A stretch of DNA of 64,000 nucleotides from GCA-003244245 sp963712995 (GTDB lineage: Bacteria > Actinomycetota > Actinomycetes > Mycobacteriales > Pseudonocardiaceae). The DNA lies in contig CAVQKH010000017.1 in assembly GCA_963712995.1 (NCBI GenBank), positions 62,001-126,000 of the forward strand, in the 5' to 3' direction. Below are positions 7,807 to 15,850 of this stretch, piece by piece (positions within the stretch are counted from its first letter, which is position 1; each line of letters begins with the position of its first letter). Made by a program: the position numbers and the translations under genes. The notes under the pieces are model-generated. The model was given only the letters and a program-made list of their open reading frames with translations. It was not told the DNA's origin and searched no databases.

Positions 7807-8768
7807 CCGACGCCTCCTGACCACAATCGCTTGCGGGCGACCGCGAAGCGCACGATGTCGGACACCCAGTCGGAGTCGGTACGCAGCGTCAGCTGGGCAG
7901 CGCCGCAGCGCCGTAGCGCCGCAGTGACCTCGTCGCGATGCGCGGCAGCCGCGGCAGCGAACTCCCGGCGCAGCAGCGGCGTGGTGACGACCTCCTTCTG
8001 CCGCCCGGTCTCCGGATCCGCGAGCACCACCGTGCCCATGTCGGGCAGTTCGAGGTCGCGGGGATCGAGTACCTCGAATGCGATCAGATCGTGCCGGGCG
8101 GACAGCCCGCGCAGCGGCCGCTCCCAGTCGAAGACCTCACCGGAGCGCGGACCGAGAAAATCCGAGATGACCACGACCAGCCCGCGGCGACGCGGTGGGC
8201 GGCGCAGCTGTTCCAGTGTCGCCGCCAGGTCCCCGCGGACACCTTCGGCGGCTCGTGGCAGCTCGGCGATGCGGCGAATCAGCCCGCGGGCGTGCGGCAG
8301 GCCACCGCGAGCCGGGATCCGCAGCAAGTCCGCACCGGTGCCGGCCACGGCACCGGTGCGGTTCCCGCCGCCTCTGGTCAGATGCGTCACGGCAGCGCAG
8401 GCGGCCACCGCGAGCTCGCGCTTGTCGCATTCCGCGGTGCCGAAGTCGAGGCTGGCCGACAGGTCGACCGCCAGCCACGTCTCCAGCTCCCGGTCCGCGA
8501 CGGTGTCCCGGATATGCGGCTCGGTGGTCCGTGCGGTGACCGCCCAGTCCATCCGCCGGACGTCGTCGCCGGGCTGGTACCGCCGGGCCTCCCCCGGTTC
8601 CGTACCCGGACCGGGCACCAGACCGAGGTGATTGCCTTGCAGCAGCCCATCGAGGCGGCGCCGCACGGTGAGCTCCAAGGCGCGGAGCCCGGCCTCCATG
8701 CGTTCCTCGCGCAGCACCGGCGGCGCCCACCGCTGCCGCTTGCCGTGCGCCATCATCGCTGCGCCCAT
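7803..8768 (-). CDS. DUF58 protein (Rv1480 type)
   Basis: About 321 residues with the DUF58 core: GEARRYQPGDDVRRMDWAVTART, then WLAVDLSASLDFG, a VWA-like strand with a partial metal site. These proteins pair with MoxR ATPases. The gene starts 7 bp after the moxR stop and overlaps the VWA gene by 4 bp, so moxR, DUF58 and VWA are one transcript. The start may be ATG 8768, or ATG 8756/8753 just inside; the first few residues are not conserved. Cytoplasmic, no membrane segment in this copy. Confidence 0.92.
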   Translation of the reverse strand: MGAAMMAHGKRQRWAPPVLREERMEAGLRALELTVRRRLDGLLQGNHLGLVPGPGTEPGEARRYQPGDDVRRMDWAVTARTTEPHIRDTVADRELETWLAVDLSASLDFGTAECDKRELAVAACAAVTHLTRGGGNRTGAVAGTGADLLRIPARGGLPHARGLIRRIAELPRAAEGVRGDLAATLEQLRRPPRRRGLVVVISDFLGPRSGEVFDWERPLRGLSARHDLIAFEVLDPRDLELPDMGTVVLADPETGRQKEVVTTPLLRREFAAAAAAHRDEVTAALRRCGAAQLTLRTDSDWVSDIVRFAVARKRLWSGGVG

Positions 8769-8775
8769 CTTTCAG

Positions 8776-9870
8776 TCAGCTCTGCCCAACCGGTCCGGCC
8801 GGCGTTTCCGGATCACCCACAACCGGACCGGTGCTCGACGGACGCGCGGAGACCTGGGGCAGCGGCACAGTCTGCAGCACCCGGGTCACGATGTGCTCCA
8901 CCGGCACCCCATCGGCCAGCGCGTCGTAGGAGAGCACCAGGCGGTGTCGCAGTACGTCGGCCGAGACATCGACCACATCCTGGGGCAGCACGTAGTCCCG
9001 CCCGCGGATCAGCGCCAACGCGCGGGCCGCAGCGACGATCCCCAGGCTGGCCCGCGGTGAGGCACCGTAGGCCACCCAGCCTGCGACGTCGGACAGGCCG
9101 TGCTCGGCGGGCGTCCGGGTGGCGAGCACCAGCCGCACCACGTAGTCGACCAGGGCGTGGTGCACGAATACCCGCCCTGCGCTCTCTTGGAGCCGGACCA
9201 GCCCGGCAGGGTCCAGCACCCGGTGCGGCTCGGGGGGGTGCACACCCATCCGGTAGATGATCTCCCGTTCCTCTTCCACTGTGGGGTACTGCACCAGGAT
9301 CTTGAACAGGAACCGGTCGCGTTGCGCTTCGGGAAGCGGATAGACGCCCTCGTTCTCGATCGGATTCTGGGTGGCCAGCACGAGGAATGGCGCGGGCGTG
9401 GGATAGGTGGTGCCACCGATCGACACGTGTCGTTCCGCCATCACCTCCAGCAACGCCGACTGCACCTTGGCCGGCGCACGGTTGATCTCGTCGGCAAGCA
9501 CGAAATTCGCCATCACCGGCCCCAGCTCGACGTCGAACTGCTCGCGGCCCTGCCGGTAGATCCGAGTACCGAGGATGTCGGCAGGCACCAGGTCAGGGGT
9601 GAATTGGATACGCGAGAACGTACCCCCCACTACCCGGGCGACGGTCTCCACAGCGAGGGTCTTGGCTACCCCGGGCACACCTTCGAGCAGGAGATGACCG
9701 CGAGCAAGCAAGCCGACGAGCATCCGCTCGACCAACCGATCCTGCCCCACGATCACCCGCTGGATCTCAAAGACCGTCCGTTCGATCAGCTCAGCGTCTC
9801 TGGCCGGGGTGGCCTGGTGGCTGGGCAGGCTGGATGCTGGTGTGGGCGCCCCGCCGTTGGCGTCACTCAC
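8776..9870 (-). CDS. moxR: MoxR-family AAA+ ATPase
   Basis: 364 residues. Walker A in LLLEGVPGVAKT (about residues 63-74), Walker B FVLADEINRAP, sensor region VLATQNPIENEG with PLPEAQRDRF (arginine finger region), and a helical lid with GASPRASL. These are classic MoxR signatures. It is a cytoplasmic chaperone ATPase working on VWA-domain partners encoded just downstream. I chose GTG 9870 (VSDANGGAP) because GAGGAGG lies 5-6 nt upstream; the frame extends ten codons further without support. Upstream (95 bp) is the ripA-like gene in the same direction. Equivalent to moxR1 (Rv1479). Confidence 0.94.
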   Translation of the reverse strand: MSDANGGAPTPASSLPSHQATPARDAELIERTVFEIQRVIVGQDRLVERMLVGLLARGHLLLEGVPGVAKTLAVETVARVVGGTFSRIQFTPDLVPADILGTRIYRQGREQFDVELGPVMANFVLADEINRAPAKVQSALLEVMAERHVSIGGTTYPTPAPFLVLATQNPIENEGVYPLPEAQRDRFLFKILVQYPTVEEEREIIYRMGVHPPEPHRVLDPAGLVRLQESAGRVFVHHALVDYVVRLVLATRTPAEHGLSDVAGWVAYGASPRASLGIVAAARALALIRGRDYVLPQDVVDVSADVLRHRLVLSYDALADGVPVEHIVTRVLQTVPLPQVSARPSSTGPVVGDPETPAGPVGQS

Positions 9871-9964
9871 GTGTCCTCCTCGGCAAGGTCCGGATATCAC
9901 GGTAGCGGGGTTCAGCCAGACCCAATCGCGGCGCCGGTGTGACCGCTGTGAAGGTTCCTACAGA

Positions 9965-11306
9965 TCAGAGCATCCGCACGGCGTAGGGCATGATCTCGGT
10001 GTAGCGCACCGAGGTGACGCGTACCTTGCCCCCCGAGTATGGAGCCTCGATCATCTGCTCGCCGCCGATGTACAGGGCGACATGATGGATGTTTCCAGCC
10101 GTGCCCCAGAACAGCATGTCGCCGGGACGCTTCTGGGCCAGCGGCACCTTGCGTCCGGTGTTGTACTGGAAACCGCTGTAGTGCGGTAGCGAATAACCGA
10201 GGGCCCGAGAGAAGGCGTAGATCATCAGGCCGGAGCAGTCGAAGCCGACCCTACGGTAGTCGCCAAAGGTGTCGGCAACTCCGCCGTCGCGGACTCCGAC
10301 AGTGGGTCCTCCAGAGTTACCGCCACCCCACGAGTAACGAACTCCGAGCTGCGCCATCGCCCGATTGATGACCGACTGGGCACTCACGGCGACAACCCGA
10401 GATCCGCCTACGGTAGCTGCGCCGCGTTCGGCTGCTGCTGCGGTAGCTGCGGCAGCCGCAGCAGCAGCGGCTGCCGCAGCCTGCTCGCGATCCCGCTCTA
10501 CGCGCCACTCCTCGTAGCGCTGCCGCTGCCCGCGCAGACCGGCGGCAGCGTTCTGCGCATCGTAGAGTTGCCGCTCGAGGTCGGACTTGCGGTCCTGCAT
10601 GGCTTTGGACTTCGTCGCTTGCGCTGTCTCGGTGTCGATCGCGGCTCGATAGGCGCCTTCGAGTGCCGTCTTCGCCGCGACAGCCTGCCGCTGAGCTACC
10701 TGGGCGGCCGCCAGCGCGGCCCGGGTCTGTGAGTCCTTGTTGGCTGCATCGACTCGGGCGCGCCGCATGTTGTCCACCGCGTGCAGCTGATCGCCTCCCA
10801 CAGCATCCAGGAGCTCGGCGCGAGCAAGCAGATCCTTGGGGCTTTTCGAACCGAGGAAGGCCGACAGGGAGCCGACAGTGCTGCCCTGCCGGAAACTCGC
10901 GGCCGCGAATTGATCGATGTCGCGATGTGCCACGGCGATCTGCGCTGCGGCCGCGTCGGCTTCCACGCGGGAGCTCTCCGCCGCGAGGGTCGCGGTGGCT
11001 GCGGCGGCGTCGGCGGTCTGCTGGTCGATCAGAGCCTTGTTCGCCAGTTCATGCCTGAGCTCGACCTGGGACTGCAGCGCTATCAGGGCCGCTTCGGCCT
11101 CGGCGACCTGGTTGGCCAGTTGCCCGACCCGGGTGGCGGTGGCGGAAACGCGAGATTGGCTAGAGTTGAGGTCGTCGTCGCTGGGGTTGGGCTGGTGGTG
11201 GTGGCACCGCATGCCCAATGCCTGGGTTTCCCACCAGGACCAGCACCGTGAGTAAGCCCGCGACCAACGCACGACCGGGCAGCTGACGCCTCGTCCGGAC
11301 GCTCAC
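9965..11306 (-). CDS. ripA: NlpC/P60 peptidoglycan hydrolase, RipA-like, with apparent frameshift
   Basis: Secreted D,L-endopeptidase of the RipA type. From GTG 11306 (GGGAGGAG just upstream) the frame encodes SVRTRRQLPGRALVAGLLTV and an Ala-x-Ala-like signal end (GIGHAV), then PPPPAQP, and soon stops at TAG. The rest lies one base over: SDDDLNSSQSRV, a long coiled coil (about 45-280), a poly-Ala linker, and an NlpC/P60 domain with catalytic Cys in FDCSGLM and His in IHHVALYIGG. Dropping one C from the CCCC run at 11183-11186 (minus strand) joins the two frames to give about 446 residues, the usual RipA size. Either the base is an error, a real mutation, or the site CCC-C is read by +1 slippage. 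Heads the ripA-moxR block. Confidence 0.82.
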
Positions 11307-11649
11307 ACCCACTCCTCCCGGCTCCTCTCTGCGGCGCCGGTCCCTCCCGACACCCGCCAGACCTTGTCAAGCACGCATGCGGGTGCACTCTGTCATGTAC
11401 CTCTCACGCGCACCAATAGTCTCGTGCGTAACTTGCGCAACATCCACCACAGGTGTTACACATCGAGCTTGGTCGCTACACTGTGTAATCACATCCAGGT
11501 GTGTAGGTCCAGAGTGCGAGCAGACGCGCCAGCCCGCGTTAGGCCGCTGATGAACAGCCGGAACGACCTCGCCGCCGTTCATGCAGCAGGAACGGCGGCG
11601 ATACCGGGAGTCCGCGGCTCATCGTCTAGAATTCGGTCGCATCTTGTGA
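11307..11649. other. Non-coding region between ripA and a small gene
   Basis: 343 bp with no convincing gene. It is visibly more AT-rich than its surroundings. A perfect palindrome TACACTGTGTA lies at 11477-11487, with related GTGTTACAC and GTGTAATCAC words on either side, about 170 bp upstream of the ripA start. These could be binding sites for a regulator of ripA; which one is not shown. Confidence 0.5.
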
Positions 11650-11958
11650 TCATTTATACAACTGCCGCCACAAGATTTCTGGGCGCTGCCCCAGGGCGAA
11701 GCTCAACGCCCTATACACCGTGCACTGCGGGCGCCCGTACCAAAGCCGCCGTGCCCAACCTGTCCACCCGCAGTATTGACATCGACCTCGCTTGTTCACC
11801 TTATGTTGCCTGAGCAATATGGCTGCGGCTGCAAGTAACCGCACGGTCTGCTCTTCGAGAACCGCCGACGCGGTCGACTCCTTGTTTCTGAGTTGGTCAG
11901 CCAGCTCCTCGAGGCGTTCGAGCATCAGTCGCTGCCGGGTTTGCCAAACGTTGCTCAC
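11650..11958 (-). CDS. Small protein with CxxC motif, unknown function
   Basis: 102 residues. A basic, helical N-terminal half (QRLMLERLEELADQL) is followed by HKVNKRGRCQYCGWTGWARR, then a lone Cys in RPQCTVYRAL. The CxxC with nearby His and Cys suggests a small zinc-binding module. I recall similar short proteins near XRE-type regulators in Pseudonocardiaceae. The start ATG at 11958 overlaps the stop of the preceding gene by 4 bp, so the two are one transcript, divergent from the TPR regulator at 12.5 kb. No function can be assigned. Confidence 0.7.
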   Translation of the reverse strand: MSNVWQTRQRLMLERLEELADQLRNKESTASAVLEEQTVRLLAAAAILLRQHKVNKRGRCQYCGWTGWARRLWYGRPQCTVYRALSFALGQRPEILWRQLYK

Positions 11959-12212
11959 TGCTCCCGATAAGGCTCTCCGGGATGCGCTGGGAGGGCGGGC
12001 GGTCCGTTGGCAACAACCTCTCCCTCGACGACGAACTCAATCCTCTCATTGGCTCGACGCCGTAACCACTTACCGACGGTAATCAGCCTGTCGGCGTAGT
12101 GTGCCTGTTCTGCTGCGCTGGCGCTGCCGTCCATGATGCGCATAGCCAGCGGCGCCATGGCAGTGTTGATCCGGGCCAGCTCAGCAAGCAGCTCCCGATC
12201 TTCGCGGATCAT
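11955..12212 (-). CDS. Small acidic helical protein, unknown function
   Basis: 85 residues from ATG 12212 (MIREDRELLAELARINTA); the frame also allows a start six codons earlier. Predicted all-helical, ending in a Pro-rich tail. It is coupled by ATGA to the small CxxC protein and transcribed away from the TPR/XRE regulator at 12514. Such pairs beside an XRE regulator are frequent in actinomycetes and may be its target genes; that is inference. Confidence 0.65.
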   Translation of the reverse strand: MIREDRELLAELARINTAMAPLAMRIMDGSASAAEQAHYADRLITVGKWLRRRANERIEFVVEGEVVANGPPALPAHPGEPYREQ

Positions 12213-12513
12213 GACTGAACCTGCTCCCATCTGCCCGACCTGGACGGCACCGGGACGGGTGAGGTGCCTTTACGTGAGGGGCGGAGTACGGGGGTTCGGC
12301 CCTGTTCTCACGACCCGCACCCGTCCCGGTGCCATGCCGATCATGATGCCCCGCGTCATCGACCGCGGCCCATCCCGTGTCGGCGTGGTCTGTGGGGCAG
12401 ATCTTCCCGGCGCAACGGGGAACGTCGCCCTCACCTGCGGTGTCGTCATCGGAGTACCGTCTAGCCACCAACGGAGGTAGGCCGGCGCAACGGTTAGGGG
12501 TGAGAAAAGCCAG
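12213..12513. promoter_or_regulatory. Divergent promoter region
   Basis: 301 bp between the small-protein pair (minus) and the TPR regulator (plus). No gene is supported here; a frame on the minus strand runs through but is the shadow of the regulator. No clear operator was found by eye. Confidence 0.4.
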
Positions 12514-14139
12514 GTGCAGTACAAGGCACGCAGCCTCAGGCAGGAGCAGGTCTGGCTCTCGGCGGATCTTCGAAGCGAGGGCAAGACCTGGGTCGAGGTA
12601 GCCACCGTCTTCCGGATGAAGTACCGAGTCAATGCCCGGGTAGCGTTCCGGTTGGCACATACGTGGAGCCAACGGCAGGCCGCTGAGGAATGGAACCAGC
12701 GCTGGCCGGACGAGCCGAAGACTCTCAAGAGTTTCTCGTATTGGGAGACCTGGCCCAGCACCACCGGTTATGAGCCCTCGCTCGACGTTCTCGGCAAGCT
12801 GGCGTGCCTGTACGAATGCAGCGTCAGCGACCTTGTGGCAGATCAACCCGATTACCGTCACGTCGACAGTGCACACCGCACGCTGGCAGCCGCCAGTGAG
12901 ATCGCGGTCGCAGATCAGATAGAATCTCTGATAGCCGAGCTTTTCCGGCAGACGGACAGCAACGGCCGACCTACACTGTCGCCGTTCGTCCTGTCACGAG
13001 GTGCCGCGTCACTGGTACACCGACTCGAAGAGGCCAACTTCAGTGAATTGGCACAGGTGATCGTCATGTGGATGCAAAAACTCGGCACCGCAGTAAGTCG
13101 CCGAGAACTACTTAATAAGCTCAGCGCAGCATGTGCGCTGGCGGCTGCCGCACCATTATTCGATGTTCTCGACCCAGACGAGTATGAACGAGTCACCCAG
13201 GTGCTACAGGATCCGTCAATCTTTGACAAGACAACACTCCGCTACTGCGAAAATATGGTCGGAATTCTCAGACGGCAAGGTGACATGCTCGGCCCACAAC
13301 TCACGCTGCACAGTGCGATGGGGTATCGGGACCTCGCGCAACGACTCGCCGAGACAGCGCCATTACAATTTCAGCAGCGCGCACTGTCGAACTATGCTGA
13401 ATTGACCCAGCTCGTTGGCTGGCTATGCTTCAACATGGGTGGCTACCGCAACGCTGCGCACTACTATGACGATGCCCGCGCTGCGGCCCACGACGCACAA
13501 AATGTTGAACTAGCTACATACGTCCTCTGCACCATGAGTCATTTGGCCACATGGCAGGGTAAGGCCAGAGTCGGCCTTGATCATGCGATTGTGGCGCAAG
13601 CCTGGGCCTCGCAGACGGGTAGCCCGCGAGCTGAGGCTTATGCCGCTGACGTGGCAGCACGCGCCTTTGCGGCCGAAGGCCAGAGCGATACTTGCCGCAA
13701 GACGCTCGACATCGAACAAGCTGCGGTGGCTAAGATCGCGGTCGACGCCGCCGATCCATCCTGGTGGTATTTTTACGACGAGTCGTTTTTCTGGGCCACG
13801 ACGAGCAGTTGCTCCTTGAGCATGTGCGACCCGGTGCGGGCTCTGGAAACAGTCTCGAAGTCGCTCGCCACCACGGATCCGACCAATGTTCACAATTATT
13901 CTTTTACCTTGCTTTTTCAAGGCGAAGCTCTTGTGCAGCAGGGTCATATTACGGAAGCCTGCCAAACTATCGGCGAGGTCGTCATGCTCACCGCTTCCAA
14001 CAGGTCGCAGCGCATCGGCCAACACATTGCTGAACTGCGGGTAGCACTGATGTCGTGGCAGCAGAGCAAGCCGGTACGCGAACTTGACGAACTGTTGACA
14101 GCTTATCCCCCGTTGTCGCGCCACAGTGGCAGCACATAG
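12514..14139 (+). CDS. XRE-type regulator with TPR-like repeats
   Basis: 541 residues. The N-terminal part (about 1-115) holds a helix-turn-helix region (LRQEQVWLSADLRSEGKTWVEVATVF and a second helix set ending ECSVSDLVADQ), followed by about 400 residues of helical hairpins resembling tetratricopeptide repeats (for example LVGWLCFNMGGYRNAAHYYDDA). This is the layout of actinomycete regulators that sense a ligand or peptide with the TPR part. Start GTG 12514. The 3' end overlaps the convergent GNAT gene by 37 bp. A degraded copy of its last 70 codons lies at 17.5-17.7 kb in the same orientation. The middle of the gene is less GC-rich than the neighbouring conserved block, consistent with an accessory origin. 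Confidence 0.82.
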   Translation: MQYKARSLRQEQVWLSADLRSEGKTWVEVATVFRMKYRVNARVAFRLAHTWSQRQAAEEWNQRWPDEPKTLKSFSYWETWPSTTGYEPSLDVLGKLACLYECSVSDLVADQPDYRHVDSAHRTLAAASEIAVADQIESLIAELFRQTDSNGRPTLSPFVLSRGAASLVHRLEEANFSELAQVIVMWMQKLGTAVSRRELLNKLSAACALAAAAPLFDVLDPDEYERVTQVLQDPSIFDKTTLRYCENMVGILRRQGDMLGPQLTLHSAMGYRDLAQRLAETAPLQFQQRALSNYAELTQLVGWLCFNMGGYRNAAHYYDDARAAAHDAQNVELATYVLCTMSHLATWQGKARVGLDHAIVAQAWASQTGSPRAEAYAADVAARAFAAEGQSDTCRKTLDIEQAAVAKIAVDAADPSWWYFYDESFFWATTSSCSLSMCDPVRALETVSKSLATTDPTNVHNYSFTLLFQGEALVQQGHITEACQTIGEVVMLTASNRSQRIGQHIAELRVALMSWQQSKPVRELDELLTAYPPLSRHSGST

Positions 14140-14666
14140 AGCATGTACTCAGAGAAATACGAACCAGGTTTGCCGGGTATCTTGCCGACCGGTTGCCAAC
14201 CCCACCTTTCATAAATCGCCCGAGCAGCGTCGGCTTGAGGTCCAGTCGCCAGGGTGGCCCTCTCCTCCTGCCGTTGGGCAAGCACTGTGTTGTTCAGCGC
14301 TCGACCCACGCCTTCTCCTTGCCAATCACGACGTACTTCGATCTCAGCCAATACAAAGGTGCGGGTGCCGTCCTCGTTGGTAAATCCTTCGACCGGTGCT
14401 GGGGTTAAACCATCCCACCAGGACGTACCTGCTGGCAGGGCATAACCGAAGGCAAAACCGACGATCTTGGTACTATCACGCGCAGTGAGCAATCCATAGC
14501 GAGGGCGGTCGAGCGCCTTCGTGGCGCGCGTACGGAAAGCAGCGGTCTTCTCACTATCCGGATCCACGCTGTACGCATCGGCGTAGACATCACACAGCGT
14601 ATCCATGAGTTTAGCTGCGTCTGCACTGTCATGGTGAGTCAGGGTCAGGTCGTGCGTGGGCACCAT
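14103..14666 (-). CDS. GNAT family N-acetyltransferase
   Basis: 187 residues. Motif A of the GNAT fold is seen in LAEIEVRRDWQGEGVGRALNN (about 105-125; the Q/RxxGxG/A acetyl-CoA loop), and the C-terminal AARAIYERWGWQPVG is the usual strand-6/helix region. The substrate is unknown; it could modify a small molecule or a protein N-terminus. Transcribed toward the TPR regulator, sharing 37 bp of 3' sequence with it. ATG 14666 preceded by no strong ribosome binding site. Confidence 0.88.
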   Translation of the reverse strand: MVPTHDLTLTHHDSADAAKLMDTLCDVYADAYSVDPDSEKTAAFRTRATKALDRPRYGLLTARDSTKIVGFAFGYALPAGTSWWDGLTPAPVEGFTNEDGTRTFVLAEIEVRRDWQGEGVGRALNNTVLAQRQEERATLATGPQADAARAIYERWGWQPVGKIPGKPGSYFSEYMLYVLPLWRDNGG

Positions 14667-14984
14667 GGGGTGAGCCTAGAGGGCTAGATGATCTATTCCA
14701 AGGCGACAGTGGTCGTCCGCGCGGCCAACGACGCCAACATCGGCACGGTCAGCGGTAGGCAACAGTCGACCGCGGCCGGACGGGTGGTCCTGTTGCAGAG
14801 GACACGTTGGGGAGCTCCGGACCGGCTTGCTTGGCGATGACGGTCAGGATGTCGTGGGGTGCCGCGGGTGGCCAGCCACCGTGGAGGTTGAGCGGAAGCC
14901 CGCTCGTGTGACAAGTCCCTACCCGGCGGACCTATATACGTAGGGACCCGCTGCGGAGAGGTTCAGGAAGGGGCGAAGACGACG
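14667..14984. other. Intergenic region, promoter of the sigma-like operon
   Basis: 318 bp between the divergent GNAT gene and the small membrane protein. I see no supported gene. The right part holds an AT-rich box (cctatatacg) inside a long inverted repeat, listed separately. Confidence 0.5.
14915..14947. promoter_or_regulatory. 8-bp inverted repeat upstream of the sigma-like operon
   Basis: GTCCCTAC (14915-14922) and GTAGGGAC (14940-14947) are perfect inverse complements separated by 17 nt. They end 37 bp before the first ATG of the three-gene operon and enclose an AT-rich segment that could be its -10 region. Likely an operator; the partner protein is unknown. Confidence 0.55.
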
Positions 14985-15272
14985 ATGATCGCAGAACTGG
15001 TCGGTCTTGCGTTGCGCGCGGTCATATCAGCCACGCCCAGTTGGACACTGTGGCTCGGTCTCACCAGTTTCATGGCGGTCGCCGGGGTATTAGTATTCTT
15101 TTACGAGCGATGTCGACGCCGCACCTATATCGCAGTACTAGAAGCAATTCAGCCGGGTACGCTTCTACTCGACAGGACCCATCGCTGCAGGGAGATAGCA
15201 GTCGTTCGCCTACCTCAATCGCGGTTGATAGCGCACCGCAATTCGGTCGGTTCGGAGGGTCTAAGGCGATGA
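14985..15272 (+). CDS. Small membrane protein, first gene of the sigma-like operon
   Basis: 95 residues. One clear membrane segment at about residues 20-40 (WTLWLGLTSFMAVAGVLVFF) followed by a basic stretch (ERCRRRTY), so the C-terminal half should face the cytoplasm. ATG 14985 follows AGGAAGGGG. Its stop overlaps the ATG of the next gene (ATGA), which ties it to two sigma-factor-like proteins. It does not look like a known anti-sigma factor, but a membrane partner of a sigma-like protein is a reasonable guess. Confidence 0.68.
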   Translation: MIAELVGLALRAVISATPSWTLWLGLTSFMAVAGVLVFFYERCRRRTYIAVLEAIQPGTLLLDRTHRCREIAVVRLPQSRLIAHRNSVGSEGLRR

Positions 15273-15850
15273 CCAGCGAGGAACGTCCGAGTGATTACAA
15301 CGAAGTAGTTACCCACTTCCTAAAACTACATGGACAAGAGCTAGAGCTGCAGGCGATTAAGCTATCGAGATGCTACAGTATCGACCTCCATGAGTTGGTG
15401 TCGCGAACGTCGGTGACCGTCTGGGAAAAATGGCCAAATGAGCTCTGTGCGCTACCTGATGATGAACGATATAAGCGCACACTGCGCATCCTATCCAACC
15501 ACGCGCGTAACCTTTCAAAAAATGCAAGACGCAATGAGAGAAAATGTGTCCTCTTTTCAGAAAAAGAATTAGAAAATTTGACTCAAGTGATCATTACACG
15601 GCAAGACCCGGTGGCGGTCGAGGCAATATTTGAAGATGAGCGATTCGCGATTTATAATGCGATCTCCCTGCTGGATGGTAGATGTAGGGACGTAATGACT
15701 CTCATCGCCCTAGGTCTAGAGAACAGTGAGATTCGACAAGAACTTCACATGACAGTGACTAACCTAACGAGCACTAAAGTGCGTGCTCGAAGATTGTTAC
15801 GAGAAATCCTAGGGTTAGGAGATAAATGCGAAGGCGGTGAACCGCGATGA
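15269..15850 (+). CDS. Sigma-70-like protein (ECF type), small
   Basis: 193 residues. The N-terminal region (about 20-85) is a plausible sigma region 2 (YSIDLHELVSRTSVTVWEKW). The C-terminal region (about 125-180) reads like sigma region 4: ISLLDGRCRDVMTLIALGLENSEIRQELHMTVTNLTSTKVRARRLLREIL, with a helix-turn-helix followed by the usual Arg-rich end. I chose ATG 15269 because it overlaps the upstream stop by ATGA; a longer frame from 15041 overlaps the membrane gene and is unlikely. The DNA is strikingly AT-richer than the rest of the window. It overlaps the next sigma-like gene by ATGA. Could be a phage- or island-derived sigma factor. Confidence 0.72.
   Translation: MTSEERPSDYNEVVTHFLKLHGQELELQAIKLSRCYSIDLHELVSRTSVTVWEKWPNELCALPDDERYKRTLRILSNHARNLSKNARRNERKCVLFSEKELENLTQVIITRQDPVAVEAIFEDERFAIYNAISLLDGRCRDVMTLIALGLENSEIRQELHMTVTNLTSTKVRARRLLREILGLGDKCEGGEPR

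Noticed and set aside
7938..9260. Long plus-strand frame across the DUF58 and moxR genes
   Set aside because: Runs antisense to two clearly conserved genes and has no recognisable motif.
11367..11582. Small minus-strand frame upstream of ripA
   Set aside because: No ribosome binding site, no conserved features, and AT-rich promoter-like DNA.
12213..12876. Minus-strand frame covering the 12.2-12.9 kb region
   Set aside because: Mostly the shadow of the TPR regulator; no family motif, and it would overlap the well-placed small-gene pair.
14693..14914. Possible small gene upstream of the sigma-like operon
   Set aside because: Composition and lack of motifs look random; no supporting ribosome binding site.
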